Origin: Aliihoeflea sp052435735
GTDB taxonomy: Bacteria; Pseudomonadota; Alphaproteobacteria; Rhizobiales; Rhizobiaceae
DNA length: 64,000 bases
Assembly: GCA_052435735.1 (NCBI GenBank)
Contig: JBQVNB010000011.1
Coordinates: 62,001-126,000 of the forward strand
Direction: 5' to 3'
Part shown: positions 31,999 through 41,249 of the stretch, piece after piece
Numbering within the stretch: the first letter of the stretch is position 1
Layout: each line of letters opens with the position of its first letter
Notes under the pieces: generated by a model
Seen by the model: only the letters and a program-made list of their open reading frames with translations
Told to the model about the DNA's origin: nothing
Database searches by the model: none
Made by a program: the position numbers and the translations under genes

Positions 31999-33888
31999 AT
32001 GACCATTGCAGAAAAACTGCCGCCCATGCAGACAGTGCGCGGCCATTCCTTCAACCAGGACCTTCAGCGCGCGCCCTTTTATTTCGACGGCTGCGACACG
32101 CTGGTGAAGCTCTTCCGCCAGCGCTGCCAGGAACTCGGGCCCAAGATCGCGCATCGCGAGAAGGATTTCGGCATCTGGCTCGCCTATAGCTGGACCGATT
32201 TCTACGAGCATGCCCGCCTGATCGGCCTCGGCCTGATCGCGCTCGGGCTGAAGCGCGGCGAGGTCGTTTCCATCCTGTCGGAAGACAACAAGGAGTGGAT
32301 TTACTCCGATCTCGGCATCCAATCCGTCGGCGGCATCGCGTCGGGTGTCTACACGACCGATTCCGCCAAGCAGCTTCAATATCTCGTCACCGATTCCGAC
32401 AGCCGCTTCCTGTTCGTCGAAAATGACGAGCAATTGGACAAGTTCCTGTCCGTGCGCGACCAGATGCCCGGGCTTTCCAAGGTGGTCGTCTTCGACCGCG
32501 ACGGGCTGCACGAATTCGCCGACGACCAGGTCATCTTCCTCGAGGACCTCTACCGGATCGGCCGCGAATTCCTGAAGGAGAACCCCAACCGGTTCGACGA
32601 GGAGATCGCGAAGTCGCAGCCGCAGGACACGGCGATCCTGGTCTACACCTCCGGCACGACCGGCCCGCCGAAGGGCGCGATGATCTCGCATTCCAACATC
32701 ATCGCATCGGTCATCGGCTCGGCGCTGACGCTGCCCGTAACGCCTGACGACGACCAGGTCTGCTTCCTGCCGCTCTGCCACATCCTCGAGCGCCTGATCA
32801 CGGTCTTCACCCCGATCGGGCTGAAGTCGACCGTCAATTTCGCCGAAAGCCCCGAAACGGTCTTCGACAATGTCCGCGAGGTTTCTCCGCACGTCTTCAC
32901 CGGCGTCCCGCGCGTGTGGGAAAAAATCTACAGCCGCATCTCGATCATGGCGAACGATTCCACGCCGATCGGCCGCTGGGCCTACCGGCAGGCGGTGAAG
33001 ACCGGCATGAAACGTGCCGCCGCGCTTGAAGCGGGCGATCCGGTTCCGGCCGGAACCAAGCTCGCCTATTCGTTCTGGGACTTCATGGTGCTCGGCAATC
33101 TGCGGCGCATGCTCGGCTTCGACCGTCTGCGGCGCGGCACGACGGGCGCGGCGCCGATCTCGCCCGATCTCTTGAAATGGTACAAGGCCGTGGGCATCAC
33201 CGTCCTCGAAGGCTACGGCATGACCGAAAGCTCGGGTGTCATCTCGATCAACCTTCTGGAGGATTCGAAGAACGGCAGCGTCGGCAAGGTCGTGCCGGGC
33301 TCGCAAGTGCGGATCTCCCCGGAAGGCGAGATCCAGTACAAGGGCGCCAATGTCTTCAAGGGCTATTGGAACAAGCCCGACAAGACCGCCGAGACGATCA
33401 GCGAGGATGGCTGGCTGAAGACCGGCGACGTCGGACGCATCGACAATCAAGGCTTCCTCTTCGTCACCGGCCGCGTCAAGGACATTATCATCACCGCCGG
33501 CGGCAAGAACATCACCCCGGCCGAGATCGAGAACCGGTTGAAGTTCTCGCCTTACATCTCGGATGCCGTCGTCATCGGCGACAAGCGCAAGTTCCTGTCC
33601 TGCCTGATCATGATCGACCAGGAAAACGTCGAAAAGTTCGCGCAGGATCGCAAGGTGCCGTTCAACAATTTCAAGTCACTATGCGCGGCACAGGAGGTGC
33701 GCGACCTGATCGGCTCCGTCGTCGACGAGACCAACCGCGAATTCGCCCGCGTGGAGCAGATCAAGGATTTCAGGCTCATCGACGTCCTCCTCACCGCCGA
33801 GGATGAGGAACTCACGGCGACGATGAAGCTGAAGAGAAGTTTCGTCGAGCAGAAGCACAAGCCTCTGATCGACGAGATGTACGGTTGA
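31999..33888 (+). CDS. Long-chain-type acyl-CoA synthetase (AMP-binding)
   Basis: A 629-aa adenylate-forming ligase that activates a carboxylic acid as acyl-CoA. Motifs: P-loop YTSGTTGPPKGAMISH, GYGMTESSG, hinge TGDVGRIDNQGFLFVTGRVK, and the C-terminal AAGGKNITPAEIE-type lysine loop (TAGGKNITPAEIEN). The length and FLPLCHILERLITVF segment fit the long-chain FACL/FadD15 group. The start at 31999 follows GGGAGGAAATTGAC. It sits between the transporter ATPases and the binding-protein gene, so uptake and activation are probably coupled. Confidence 0.93.
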   Translation: MTIAEKLPPMQTVRGHSFNQDLQRAPFYFDGCDTLVKLFRQRCQELGPKIAHREKDFGIWLAYSWTDFYEHARLIGLGLIALGLKRGEVVSILSEDNKEWIYSDLGIQSVGGIASGVYTTDSAKQLQYLVTDSDSRFLFVENDEQLDKFLSVRDQMPGLSKVVVFDRDGLHEFADDQVIFLEDLYRIGREFLKENPNRFDEEIAKSQPQDTAILVYTSGTTGPPKGAMISHSNIIASVIGSALTLPVTPDDDQVCFLPLCHILERLITVFTPIGLKSTVNFAESPETVFDNVREVSPHVFTGVPRVWEKIYSRISIMANDSTPIGRWAYRQAVKTGMKRAAALEAGDPVPAGTKLAYSFWDFMVLGNLRRMLGFDRLRRGTTGAAPISPDLLKWYKAVGITVLEGYGMTESSGVISINLLEDSKNGSVGKVVPGSQVRISPEGEIQYKGANVFKGYWNKPDKTAETISEDGWLKTGDVGRIDNQGFLFVTGRVKDIIITAGGKNITPAEIENRLKFSPYISDAVVIGDKRKFLSCLIMIDQENVEKFAQDRKVPFNNFKSLCAAQEVRDLIGSVVDETNREFARVEQIKDFRLIDVLLTAEDEELTATMKLKRSFVEQKHKPLIDEMYG

Positions 33889-33936
33889 GGAGAACCGTAC
33901 GAAAACAATGCGGAACAACCCCAGGAGGAGTTTGAA

Positions 33937-35175
33937 ATGAGACTGTTGTTCGGAAAATCCATTCTCGCGCTCGGGCTTGCCGCCGGCATGTCCACCGCGG
34001 CCTTCGCCACGCAGGGCGTCACCGACACGGAAGTCGTGATCGGCTCGAACGGCGATCTGTCGGGCATCTTCGCCGCCTTCAATGTCGGCGCCATCAAGGC
34101 CGCGCAGAACCTCTTCGACGAGATCAACGCGGAAGGCGGCATCCACGGACGCCAGATCCGCTTCGTCGTCGAGGATCACGGCTACCAGGTGCCGCGCGCC
34201 GTGCAGAACTTCAACAAGCTGGTCAATTCCGACCAGGTCTTCGCGATGATCCTGAACCTCGGCACGCCGCACAACATCGCCGGCTTCCAGATCATGGAGC
34301 CCAAGCAGGTCGCCAATATCGGCCCGCTCACCTCGGCGCGGCAGATGCTCGAAGGCGACATCACCTACAAATATTCGGGTTTCGCGGCCTACTATGACGG
34401 CCTGCGCGCCGGCATCAAGATGCTGGCCGAGGAGGGCGGCGACGAGGTCGCGAACATCTGCTCCATGTACCTGCCGTCCGATTTCGGCCTCGAAGTCCAT
34501 GAAGCCGCCGTCGACGAGGCCGAGGCGCTCGGCCTGACCTTTGCCGGCGAGACGACGCACCGTCCCGACGAGCAGGATTTCGTCGGCGCCGTCACGCGCC
34601 TGCGCGAGCTCAACTGCGACATCATCGCGACCGGCGTCGGCGTGCGCCAGACGATCATCGCGCTCGGCACCGCCAAGCGCCTCGGCTGGAACGACGTCAA
34701 GTTCATCGGCTCGTCGGCCGGCTTCAACACCGCCATCGCCAAGGTCGAAGGCGGGGTGACGGAAGGCTACTACGCCGCCGCAGGCTGGGCCGACCATGAG
34801 GACCGGATGGACAATCCGGAAGTGAAGGCTTGGGCCGACGGCTATGCCGAGAAGAACGGCGAGCCGGCCGGCACGGCCGCGATCCTTGGCCATGGCGCCG
34901 CAACGACGCTGGTCAAGGCGCTCGAGGCTGCAGGTCCCGACCTTACGGCCGAAAGCTTCAAGGACGCGATGGAAAGCCTCGAATATACCGACGTCATCTC
35001 CGGTGACATCCCGGTCAAGTACACGCCCGAAGACCACCAGGGCGGCGCGACGATTGTGATCTCGAAGATCGAGGGAGGCAAGTGGATCGAGGTCGGCCGC
35101 ATCGACCCGACCGAGGAAGCCGCGATGGACGTTGCGCCCGCCGAAGGCGAGGAAGAGACCGACACCGCCGACTGA
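33937..35175 (+). CDS. ABC transporter substrate-binding protein (LivK-like, type I PBP)
   Basis: A 412-aa periplasmic binding protein. The signal peptide (ILALGLAAGMSTAAFA, cleavage after AFA) precedes a type 1 fold: DTEVVIGSNGDLSGIFA, INAEGGIHGRQIRFVVEDHG and RLRELNCDIIATGVG. The C-terminus ends in an acidic tail (PAEGEEETDTAD), unusual for the family. Good AGGAGG site upstream. Last gene of the plus-strand arm, followed by a terminator. The ligand is unknown. Confidence 0.93.
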   Translation: MRLLFGKSILALGLAAGMSTAAFATQGVTDTEVVIGSNGDLSGIFAAFNVGAIKAAQNLFDEINAEGGIHGRQIRFVVEDHGYQVPRAVQNFNKLVNSDQVFAMILNLGTPHNIAGFQIMEPKQVANIGPLTSARQMLEGDITYKYSGFAAYYDGLRAGIKMLAEEGGDEVANICSMYLPSDFGLEVHEAAVDEAEALGLTFAGETTHRPDEQDFVGAVTRLRELNCDIIATGVGVRQTIIALGTAKRLGWNDVKFIGSSAGFNTAIAKVEGGVTEGYYAAAGWADHEDRMDNPEVKAWADGYAEKNGEPAGTAAILGHGAATTLVKALEAAGPDLTAESFKDAMESLEYTDVISGDIPVKYTPEDHQGGATIVISKIEGGKWIEVGRIDPTEEAAMDVAPAEGEEETDTAD

Positions 35176-35197
35176 TCGACCGGCCTTCGAAACGACG

Positions 35198-35228
35198 ACG
35201 CCGCCCGGGTTTTCCGGGCGGCGTTTTT
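35198..35228 (+). terminator. Rho-independent terminator after the binding-protein gene
   Basis: CGCCGCCCGG-GTTTT-CCGGGCGGCG followed by TTTTT, about 25 nt after the stop. Strong GC stem; no matching T tract on the minus strand, so it acts mainly on the plus-strand operon. Confidence 0.9.
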
Positions 35229-35245
35229 CGTTGTGCGTGCGCTGA

Positions 35246-38200
35246 TTACTCTGCCGGGGCGAGGTTGGCTTCGGTCGCCGAGGCCTGCGCCAGTTCGCGC
35301 TCCAGCCGCTCCTCCTCTTCCACCTTCGGCGTCACCCAGCGGCCGAGCAGCAGATAGGCGACCGGCGTCAGGTAGAGCGTCGAGATGGTGGAGAGGCCAA
35401 GCCCGCCGACGATGACCCAGCCGAGCGCGATGCGCGCTTCCGCGCCGGCACCCGAGGCGAGGATCAGCGGCAGCCCGCCGACGATGGTGCACAGCATGGT
35501 CATCATCACCGGGCGCAGGCGCACGTTCGAGGCTTCCTCGATCGCGTCGCGCACATTGCGGCCGCGGTCGCGGAGCTGGTTGGCGAACTCGACGATCAGG
35601 ATGCCGTTCTTGGCCATGATGCCGACAAGCAGCACCAGCCCGATCTGCGAATAGACGTTGAGCGTCGTGCCGGTCATCAGCATGGCGAAAACCGCGCAGG
35701 CAAGGCCCAGCGGCACCGTCGCCATGATGATGACGGCGCTGGTGAAGCTTTCGAACTGCGCCCCCAACACGAGGAGCACGATGACGAGCGCGAAGCCCAT
35801 GATCGTGAACATCGCGCTCGACGTCTCGCCCAGCGTCGCGGCTTCGGCGAGCGGAAGGACGCGCGCGCCTTCGGGCATGTGGCGCTCGGCGATCTGGGTC
35901 GCCACCGCCAGCGCCTCGCCGAGCGGGAACCCGTCGGCCAGCGCCGAGGTGATCGACACCGAGCGCAACTGCTCCTCGCGCGACAGTTCCGGCGGCACTG
36001 CGATCTCGCGGATCGAGGCGATGGTGGACACCGGCACGAAGCGCCCGTCGCCGGTCTTCAGGTAGATGTTTTCGAGGTCGGTCGGATCGTTGATCGGGTT
36101 GGTCGTCGAGACCAGCTTCACCGCAAAGGCGCGGTCGTCGATGAAGACCTCGCCGATCTCGCGTCCGTCGAGCAGCGATTGCAGCGCCTGGGCGAGTCCG
36201 GAAATCTCGATGCCGAGGTCGGAGGCCCGCTCGCGGTCGATCGACACGGCAAGCTGGGGCTGGGTGGATTCGGTCGACAGCCGTGCCTGCTGGAAGCGCG
36301 GATCGTCCTGCATGTCGGCGACGATCGCCGCCGCGGCCGCGCCCAGATTCTGGTAGTTGTTGCCGAGGATCGCGAATTGCAGGCCGGAACCGGCGCCGCG
36401 AATGCCAAGGCTGTTGGGCTGGAAGGCGAAGGCGCGCACGCCCGGCACCTGCTCGACCAGCGCGTTGACCTCGTCGAGGATTTCCTGCTGCGAACGCTCG
36501 CGCTCGCTCCAGGGGGCCAGAGTCATGGCGATGAAGCCGGAATTGGTCGAACCGCCCTGGCCGGCAAGCGAGAAGGTGCTCTCGATCTCGCCGGTCTCGC
36601 GCAGCGGCTGCATCAGCCGCTCGACCTCGGCCATCTGCTGGGCGAGATAGTCGATCGAGACGCCCTGCGGCGCGGAAATCCGCATGAAGGCGGCGGAGCG
36701 GTCCTCCGGCGGCGTCAGTTCGGATTCGAGCAGGCCGAATGCGGCGGCTGCCGCGCCGGCGAAGATGACGGAGACCATCACGACGACGATCGGCGCGTTG
36801 AGGCAGGCGGCCAACGTGCGCCGGTAGATTTCGGCGAGCACGCCGCCCAGCCGGCCGATCACGCCGTCGTCCTTGGCATCGTGGCTGCCTTCCTTGAGCA
36901 TGCGCGAGGCAACCATCGGGCACAGCGACAACGAGACGATCGAGGAGAGGAACACCGCGATCGCCATGACGAAGCCGAATTCGCGGAAGAGCCCGCCAGC
37001 CTGGCCGGGCAGGAAGGAGAGCGGCACGAAGACGGCCACCAGCGTCGCCGTCGTCGCCAGGATGGCGAAGAACACTTCGCGCGTGCCGAGCACCGCCGCC
37101 GCGCGCGGTCCCATGCCCTGGTTGCGCCGGCGCACGATGTTTTCCAGCACCACGATCGCGTCGTCGACGACGAGGCCCGTCGCCAGCACCAGCGCAAGCA
37201 GCGTCAGGATGTTGAGCGAGAAGCCGAGCAGATAGACGGCCGCCACCGTGCCGATCAGCGAGATCGGCAATGCGAGCGCGGGAATGATCGTCGCCCGCCA
37301 GTCGCGCAGGAAGACGAAGATGATCAGAAGCACCACCGTCACCGAAATGCCGAGCGCGATCTCGACCTCGTGGATGGCGCCCTGGATGAAGGTCGCGTCG
37401 TCGCTGCGCACCGAGACGTTCATGCCTTCCGGCAGGGTCGGGCGAACCCGCTCGACGGCCGCGCGCACGCCCTCGGAAATGTCGAGCGTGTTGGACTGCG
37501 CCTGGCGGATGATGCCGAGGCCGATGCCGGGCACGCTGTCGGAGCGCAGGATGGATTCGCCGATGTCCGGACCGAGCGTCACATTCGCGACGTCGCGCAG
37601 CCGCGCGCCGCCCGCTATGACGATGTTCTCGAAATCCTCGGGCGTCGTCACCGGCGCGGTGGCGCGCACGACGAGGTCCTGCGTGCTCGAAGACAGGCTG
37701 CCCGCCGGCGTGTCGAAGGAGATGGTGTTGAGCGCGGTCTGGATGTCGGCCACCGTCAGGCCGAGGCTCGCCAGCCGGTTCTGGTCGATGTCGATGCGGA
37801 AGATCTTCTCGCGCCCGCCATAGACCTGCACGTCGGCGACGCCGGGCACGGAGGCGAACTGGTCGACGAGTTGGTCCTCGATGAAGAGGGTCATGTCCTC
37901 GATGTTCATCGAGGATGACGTCACCGAAAGGCGCATGATCGCCTGGGCGTTGTCGTCCGCCTTGACGATCAGCGGCGCCTCGGCATTGTCGGGCAAATTG
38001 TTCTGCACCCGGCTCACCGCGTCGCGCATGTCCGAGGCGGCGGTGTCGAGATTGACGTTGTCGTTGAATTCCACCGTCACGCGGGAGCGGCCGAACGATG
38101 ACGAGGACGAGATCGAGTTGACGCCGGGAACGCGCGAGACGGCGCCTTCGAGGATCGACGTCAGTTCGCGGTCGATGGTTTCGGCCGCCGCGCCGATATA

Positions 38201-38383
38201 GTCGGTGCGGATGGTGATGACGGGGCGGTCGACATCGGGCAGTTCGCGCACCTCGACGCCGAAGAAGGCGGCAAGGCCGGCCACCGCGATCAGCACGTTG
38301 ACCACGAAGGCGAGGACGGCGCGGCGCACGAAGAGCGCCGTCATGTCGTTGACGTTGTGGATCTGGTCGGTGCCGTTGGACAT
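35246..38383 (-). CDS. RND efflux transporter permease (HAE1 type)
   Basis: A 1045-aa inner-membrane proton-driven pump of the AcrB/MexF superfamily. It has TM1 after a short cytoplasmic tail, two large periplasmic loops and two blocks of TM helices. Helix 4 has the proton-relay acidic pair (LVLATGLVVDDAIVVLENI). The second half shows QIGLVLLVGIMAKNGILIVEF. The N-terminal TM is followed by VEVRELPDVDRPVITIRTDY, typical of the family branch. The gene is 12 nt after the adaptor gene. No outer-membrane factor is encoded nearby, so it would use a shared TolC-like protein. Confidence 0.95.
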   Translation of the reverse strand: MSNGTDQIHNVNDMTALFVRRAVLAFVVNVLIAVAGLAAFFGVEVRELPDVDRPVITIRTDYIGAAAETIDRELTSILEGAVSRVPGVNSISSSSSFGRSRVTVEFNDNVNLDTAASDMRDAVSRVQNNLPDNAEAPLIVKADDNAQAIMRLSVTSSSMNIEDMTLFIEDQLVDQFASVPGVADVQVYGGREKIFRIDIDQNRLASLGLTVADIQTALNTISFDTPAGSLSSSTQDLVVRATAPVTTPEDFENIVIAGGARLRDVANVTLGPDIGESILRSDSVPGIGLGIIRQAQSNTLDISEGVRAAVERVRPTLPEGMNVSVRSDDATFIQGAIHEVEIALGISVTVVLLIIFVFLRDWRATIIPALALPISLIGTVAAVYLLGFSLNILTLLALVLATGLVVDDAIVVLENIVRRRNQGMGPRAAAVLGTREVFFAILATTATLVAVFVPLSFLPGQAGGLFREFGFVMAIAVFLSSIVSLSLCPMVASRMLKEGSHDAKDDGVIGRLGGVLAEIYRRTLAACLNAPIVVVMVSVIFAGAAAAAFGLLESELTPPEDRSAAFMRISAPQGVSIDYLAQQMAEVERLMQPLRETGEIESTFSLAGQGGSTNSGFIAMTLAPWSERERSQQEILDEVNALVEQVPGVRAFAFQPNSLGIRGAGSGLQFAILGNNYQNLGAAAAAIVADMQDDPRFQQARLSTESTQPQLAVSIDRERASDLGIEISGLAQALQSLLDGREIGEVFIDDRAFAVKLVSTTNPINDPTDLENIYLKTGDGRFVPVSTIASIREIAVPPELSREEQLRSVSITSALADGFPLGEALAVATQIAERHMPEGARVLPLAEAATLGETSSAMFTIMGFALVIVLLVLGAQFESFTSAVIIMATVPLGLACAVFAMLMTGTTLNVYSQIGLVLLVGIMAKNGILIVEFANQLRDRGRNVRDAIEEASNVRLRPVMMTMLCTIVGGLPLILASGAGAEARIALGWVIVGGLGLSTISTLYLTPVAYLLLGRWVTPKVEEEERLERELAQASATEANLAPAE

Positions 38384-38395
38384 GACGCTGCCCCC

Positions 38396-39571
38396 TTACG
38401 AGCCGCGTGCTTCGACGGCGGGCAGGCCTTCCGCCCCCTGGCCGCGGCGCTGCGCGATCCGCACGTCGCCGCCTTCGCGCACGAGATGGATGCCCTCGGA
38501 GACGACCTGCATGCCCGGCTCGACCTCGGCCGCGATCAGGATGGAATCGGTGTTGCGCTGGACGACGCGGACGGGCGTGCGCCGGGCGACGCCGTCCTCC
38601 ACGGTCCAGATGAACGCTCCGTCCGTGCCCCATTGCACGGTCAGCGGATCGACCGCCGGATAGGTTTCGCCGGCAAAGGTCATGCGGACCTGAAAGGACA
38701 TGCCGGCGCGCAGCGCGTCGCTCGGATTGTCGATCGTCGCCTCGACGCGCAGCGTGCGGCTTTCCGCATCCACGCGGTTGTCGATGGCGCTCACCTCGCC
38801 GCGAAACACCTCGTTCGGCCGGGCGATCAGCGAGGCCTCGATCTCGGCGCCGACCTCGATGGCTCCGGCATAGCGTTCCGGTGCCCAGAAATCGATGAGG
38901 ATCGACGTGCGGTCGTCGATCGACGCGATCTCGGTCGAACTCGTCACATAGTTGCCAACCGAAACGGGAAGGATGCCGACGATGCCGGAAATCGGCGCCT
39001 CGATCTGGCGGCGGTCGAGCGCCAGTTCGGCGTCCGCGAGTTCGAGCCGCGCATTCTCGACGCCGAGCTGCGCCTCGGTCACCTGCACCTGCGAGGCCGT
39101 GTTCGAGGAGCGAAGCTGATTGACGCGCTCCAGCCGAGCCTGCGCGTCTTCGAGCGCAAAGCGGGCGCGCTCCGCGCCGATCGTCTCCGCCTGCGAATCG
39201 AGCCGTGCGATGATGTCGCCGGCTTCCACCGTCGAGCCGGAGCGCACCAGAATTTCCGTCAGCCGTCCCGAGGCGAAAGGCGTCACCGCAACCGTTTCGG
39301 CCGCGCGGCCGGTGCCGATCGCCTGAAGTCGGTCATTGATCGTCGCGGTCGTGACCGGCGTCGTTATGACGCCGCCTCCGCCTCCGCCACCCGCGCCGCC
39401 GCGTCCCTGTCCGCCGCGTGCCGCCGGGGCGGAGGCTTCCGTGGCGGCCGGTGCCGAGCCGATACCGAAGCTCGCCAGCGTCTCGCGCGATCCGGGCACG
39501 AAGAAAACCCACGCTGCGGCGCCGATGGCGAGCAAGGCGATGCAGACGATGAGCTGTTTCCAGATCGGCAT
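38396..39571 (-). CDS. RND efflux periplasmic adaptor (HlyD/MFP)
   Basis: A 391-aa membrane fusion protein. One N-terminal TM/anchor (LIVCIALLAIGAAAWVFFV), a low-complexity Gly-rich linker (GRGGAGGGGGGGV), then split lipoyl halves (VTPFASGRLTEILVRSGSTV and APISGIVGILPVSVG) around a coiled-coil hairpin (ERARFALEDAQARLERVNQL), beta-barrel and membrane-proximal domains. It pairs with the permease downstream. The 292-bp region upstream carries no regulator gene. Confidence 0.93.
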   Translation of the reverse strand: MPIWKQLIVCIALLAIGAAAWVFFVPGSRETLASFGIGSAPAATEASAPAARGGQGRGGAGGGGGGGVITTPVTTATINDRLQAIGTGRAAETVAVTPFASGRLTEILVRSGSTVEAGDIIARLDSQAETIGAERARFALEDAQARLERVNQLRSSNTASQVQVTEAQLGVENARLELADAELALDRRQIEAPISGIVGILPVSVGNYVTSSTEIASIDDRTSILIDFWAPERYAGAIEVGAEIEASLIARPNEVFRGEVSAIDNRVDAESRTLRVEATIDNPSDALRAGMSFQVRMTFAGETYPAVDPLTVQWGTDGAFIWTVEDGVARRTPVRVVQRNTDSILIAAEVEPGMQVVSEGIHLVREGGDVRIAQRRGQGAEGLPAVEARGS

Positions 39572-39863
39572 GGGTGACTCCGGTTCAAAATCCGACCGCA
39601 GCGCGCGAAGCCTCGAAGCCTCGGAGCGGATGCAGCAACATGCGAAGGTGACGGGCGATGCGCTCCGCTGGACGATTTATGCCAGCAGCAGGCGGTCCAT
39701 GCACCAGTTTTGTTGTTAAATATCCGTAAGGAACGGCACATCTGACCACGCTTTGGCCCTTGAGAGGCGCACGAATGCGTGATCCAAATGATCATCTTGG
39801 GCCGCAAGTGCCCCTGCTCGAACAACAAGGCACGCCATCTGGCGCCGCCGCACAGAGGGCCGC
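39572..39863. other. Divergent intergenic region efflux / GS-like
   Basis: No supported gene in 292 bp. It is AT-richer around 39700-39730 (TTTTGTTGTTAAATATCC). A small palindrome ATGATCAT flanked by CCAA and TTGG lies at 39784-39800. It presumably contains the divergent promoters. Confidence 0.35.
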
Positions 39864-41234
39864 ATGACCGGATCGCTTTCCTTCGACGCCTTGAAGAAAC
39901 TGGTCGCAGCCGGCGACATCGATACCATTCTCGTCGCGGCCGCCGACATGCAGGGCCGCCTCATCGGCAAGCGCTTCACGGCGCGGCACTTCCTTGCCGG
40001 CGCCTATGAAGAAACCCATGGCTGCAACTACCTGCTCGCCAACGACATCGATATGGAGCCGGTCCCCGGCTACAAGGCGGCAAGCTGGCAGAAGGGCTAT
40101 GGCGATTTCGTCATCAAGCCGGACCTGTCGACCATCCGCCTGACGCCGTGGCTGGAAAAGACCGCGCTCGTCCTTTCCGACCTTCTCGACCATCACAGCC
40201 ACGAAGACCTTGCCCACTCGCCGCGCGCCATCCTCAAGCGCCAGGTCGACCGGCTGAAGGATCGCGGCTATCTCGCCTATTTCGCCTCCGAACTCGAATT
40301 CTACCTGTTCGACGAAAGCTATGAGAGCGCCCAGGGACAGGGCTGGAAAGAGCTTCGCACCGCCTCTCCGCATATCGGCGACTACCTGATCCAGATCACG
40401 TCGAAGGAAGAGGAATACATGCGCGCCCTGCGCAACGGCCTCGAGGAGGCCGGCATTCCCGTCGAGAATTCCAAGGGCGAATGGGGACCGGGGCAGGAGG
40501 AGATCAACGTCTATTATTCCGATGCGCTCGAAATGGCCGACCGCCACGTCTTCCTGAAGAATGCCGCCAAGGAGATCGCGCATCTGCAAGGCAAGGCCGT
40601 CACCTTCATGGCCAAATACGACTACGCGCTGGCGGGCAATTCGAGCCACATCCACAATTCGATCTGGTCGGCCAACGGCAAGACGCCGCTCTTCTTCGAC
40701 AAGAAGGGCGAATACACGATGACGCCGCTGATGCGCTCATGGGTCGCCGGCCAGCTCAAATACGCCGCCGACTATACCTGGTTCCTCGCGCCTTACGTCA
40801 ATTCCTACAAGCGCTTCCAGGCTGGCACCTTCGCCCCGACCAAGATGATCTGGAGCCGCGACAACCGCACGGCCGGCTTCCGGCTCTGCGGGGAGGGGAC
40901 CAAGGGCATCCGCACCGAATGCCGCATCGGCGGCGCCGACCTGAACCCCTATCTCGCCTTCGCCGCCCTCATCGCCGCCGGCCTTGCCGGCATCGACGAA
41001 AAGCTCGACCTGCCCGCCCCCTTCGAGGGCGACGCCTACCAGGGCGCCGAATTGCCCGAAATCCCCAAGACCCTGCGCGCCGCCATCGCGACGCTGGAGC
41101 GCTCCGACATGCTCCGCAGCGCCCTCGGCCACGACGTCGTCGAGCACTATCTCCACACCGCGCGCTGGGAGCAGATGGAATACGACCGCCGCGTCACCGA
41201 CTGGGAACTCCATCGGGGATTTGAGCGGTACTAG
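39864..41234 (+). CDS. Glutamine synthetase-like gamma-glutamylamide ligase
   Basis: A 456-aa GS-fold enzyme of the GlnA3/PuuA/GlnT-like group. Metal/substrate sites: ELEFYLF, GEWGPGQEEINVYYSDAL, the His loop GNSSHIHNSIW, the ATP/Arg region NRTAGFRLCGEG and the terminal RTECRIGGADLNPYLA. It lacks the adenylylation-type C-terminus of GlnA (no KPIDMNLY). Such proteins ligate glutamate to amines (putrescine, isopropylamine, ethanolamine). It leads a cluster with an aldehyde and an alcohol dehydrogenase, which supports an amine-catabolic role over ammonia assimilation. Confidence 0.9.
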   Translation: MTGSLSFDALKKLVAAGDIDTILVAAADMQGRLIGKRFTARHFLAGAYEETHGCNYLLANDIDMEPVPGYKAASWQKGYGDFVIKPDLSTIRLTPWLEKTALVLSDLLDHHSHEDLAHSPRAILKRQVDRLKDRGYLAYFASELEFYLFDESYESAQGQGWKELRTASPHIGDYLIQITSKEEEYMRALRNGLEEAGIPVENSKGEWGPGQEEINVYYSDALEMADRHVFLKNAAKEIAHLQGKAVTFMAKYDYALAGNSSHIHNSIWSANGKTPLFFDKKGEYTMTPLMRSWVAGQLKYAADYTWFLAPYVNSYKRFQAGTFAPTKMIWSRDNRTAGFRLCGEGTKGIRTECRIGGADLNPYLAFAALIAAGLAGIDEKLDLPAPFEGDAYQGAELPEIPKTLRAAIATLERSDMLRSALGHDVVEHYLHTARWEQMEYDRRVTDWELHRGFERY

Positions 41235-41249
41235 AAACCGGAGACTATC

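Noticed and set aside
34842..38633. A 1263-aa open frame antisense-shifted relative to the RND permease on the same strand
   Set aside because: It overlaps the permease fully in another frame, is Arg/Gly/Pro-rich with no family motifs, and is a GC-rich shadow.
39779..40009. Small plus-strand frame before the GS-like gene
   Set aside because: It overlaps the GS-like start in another frame and has no ribosome site or family features.
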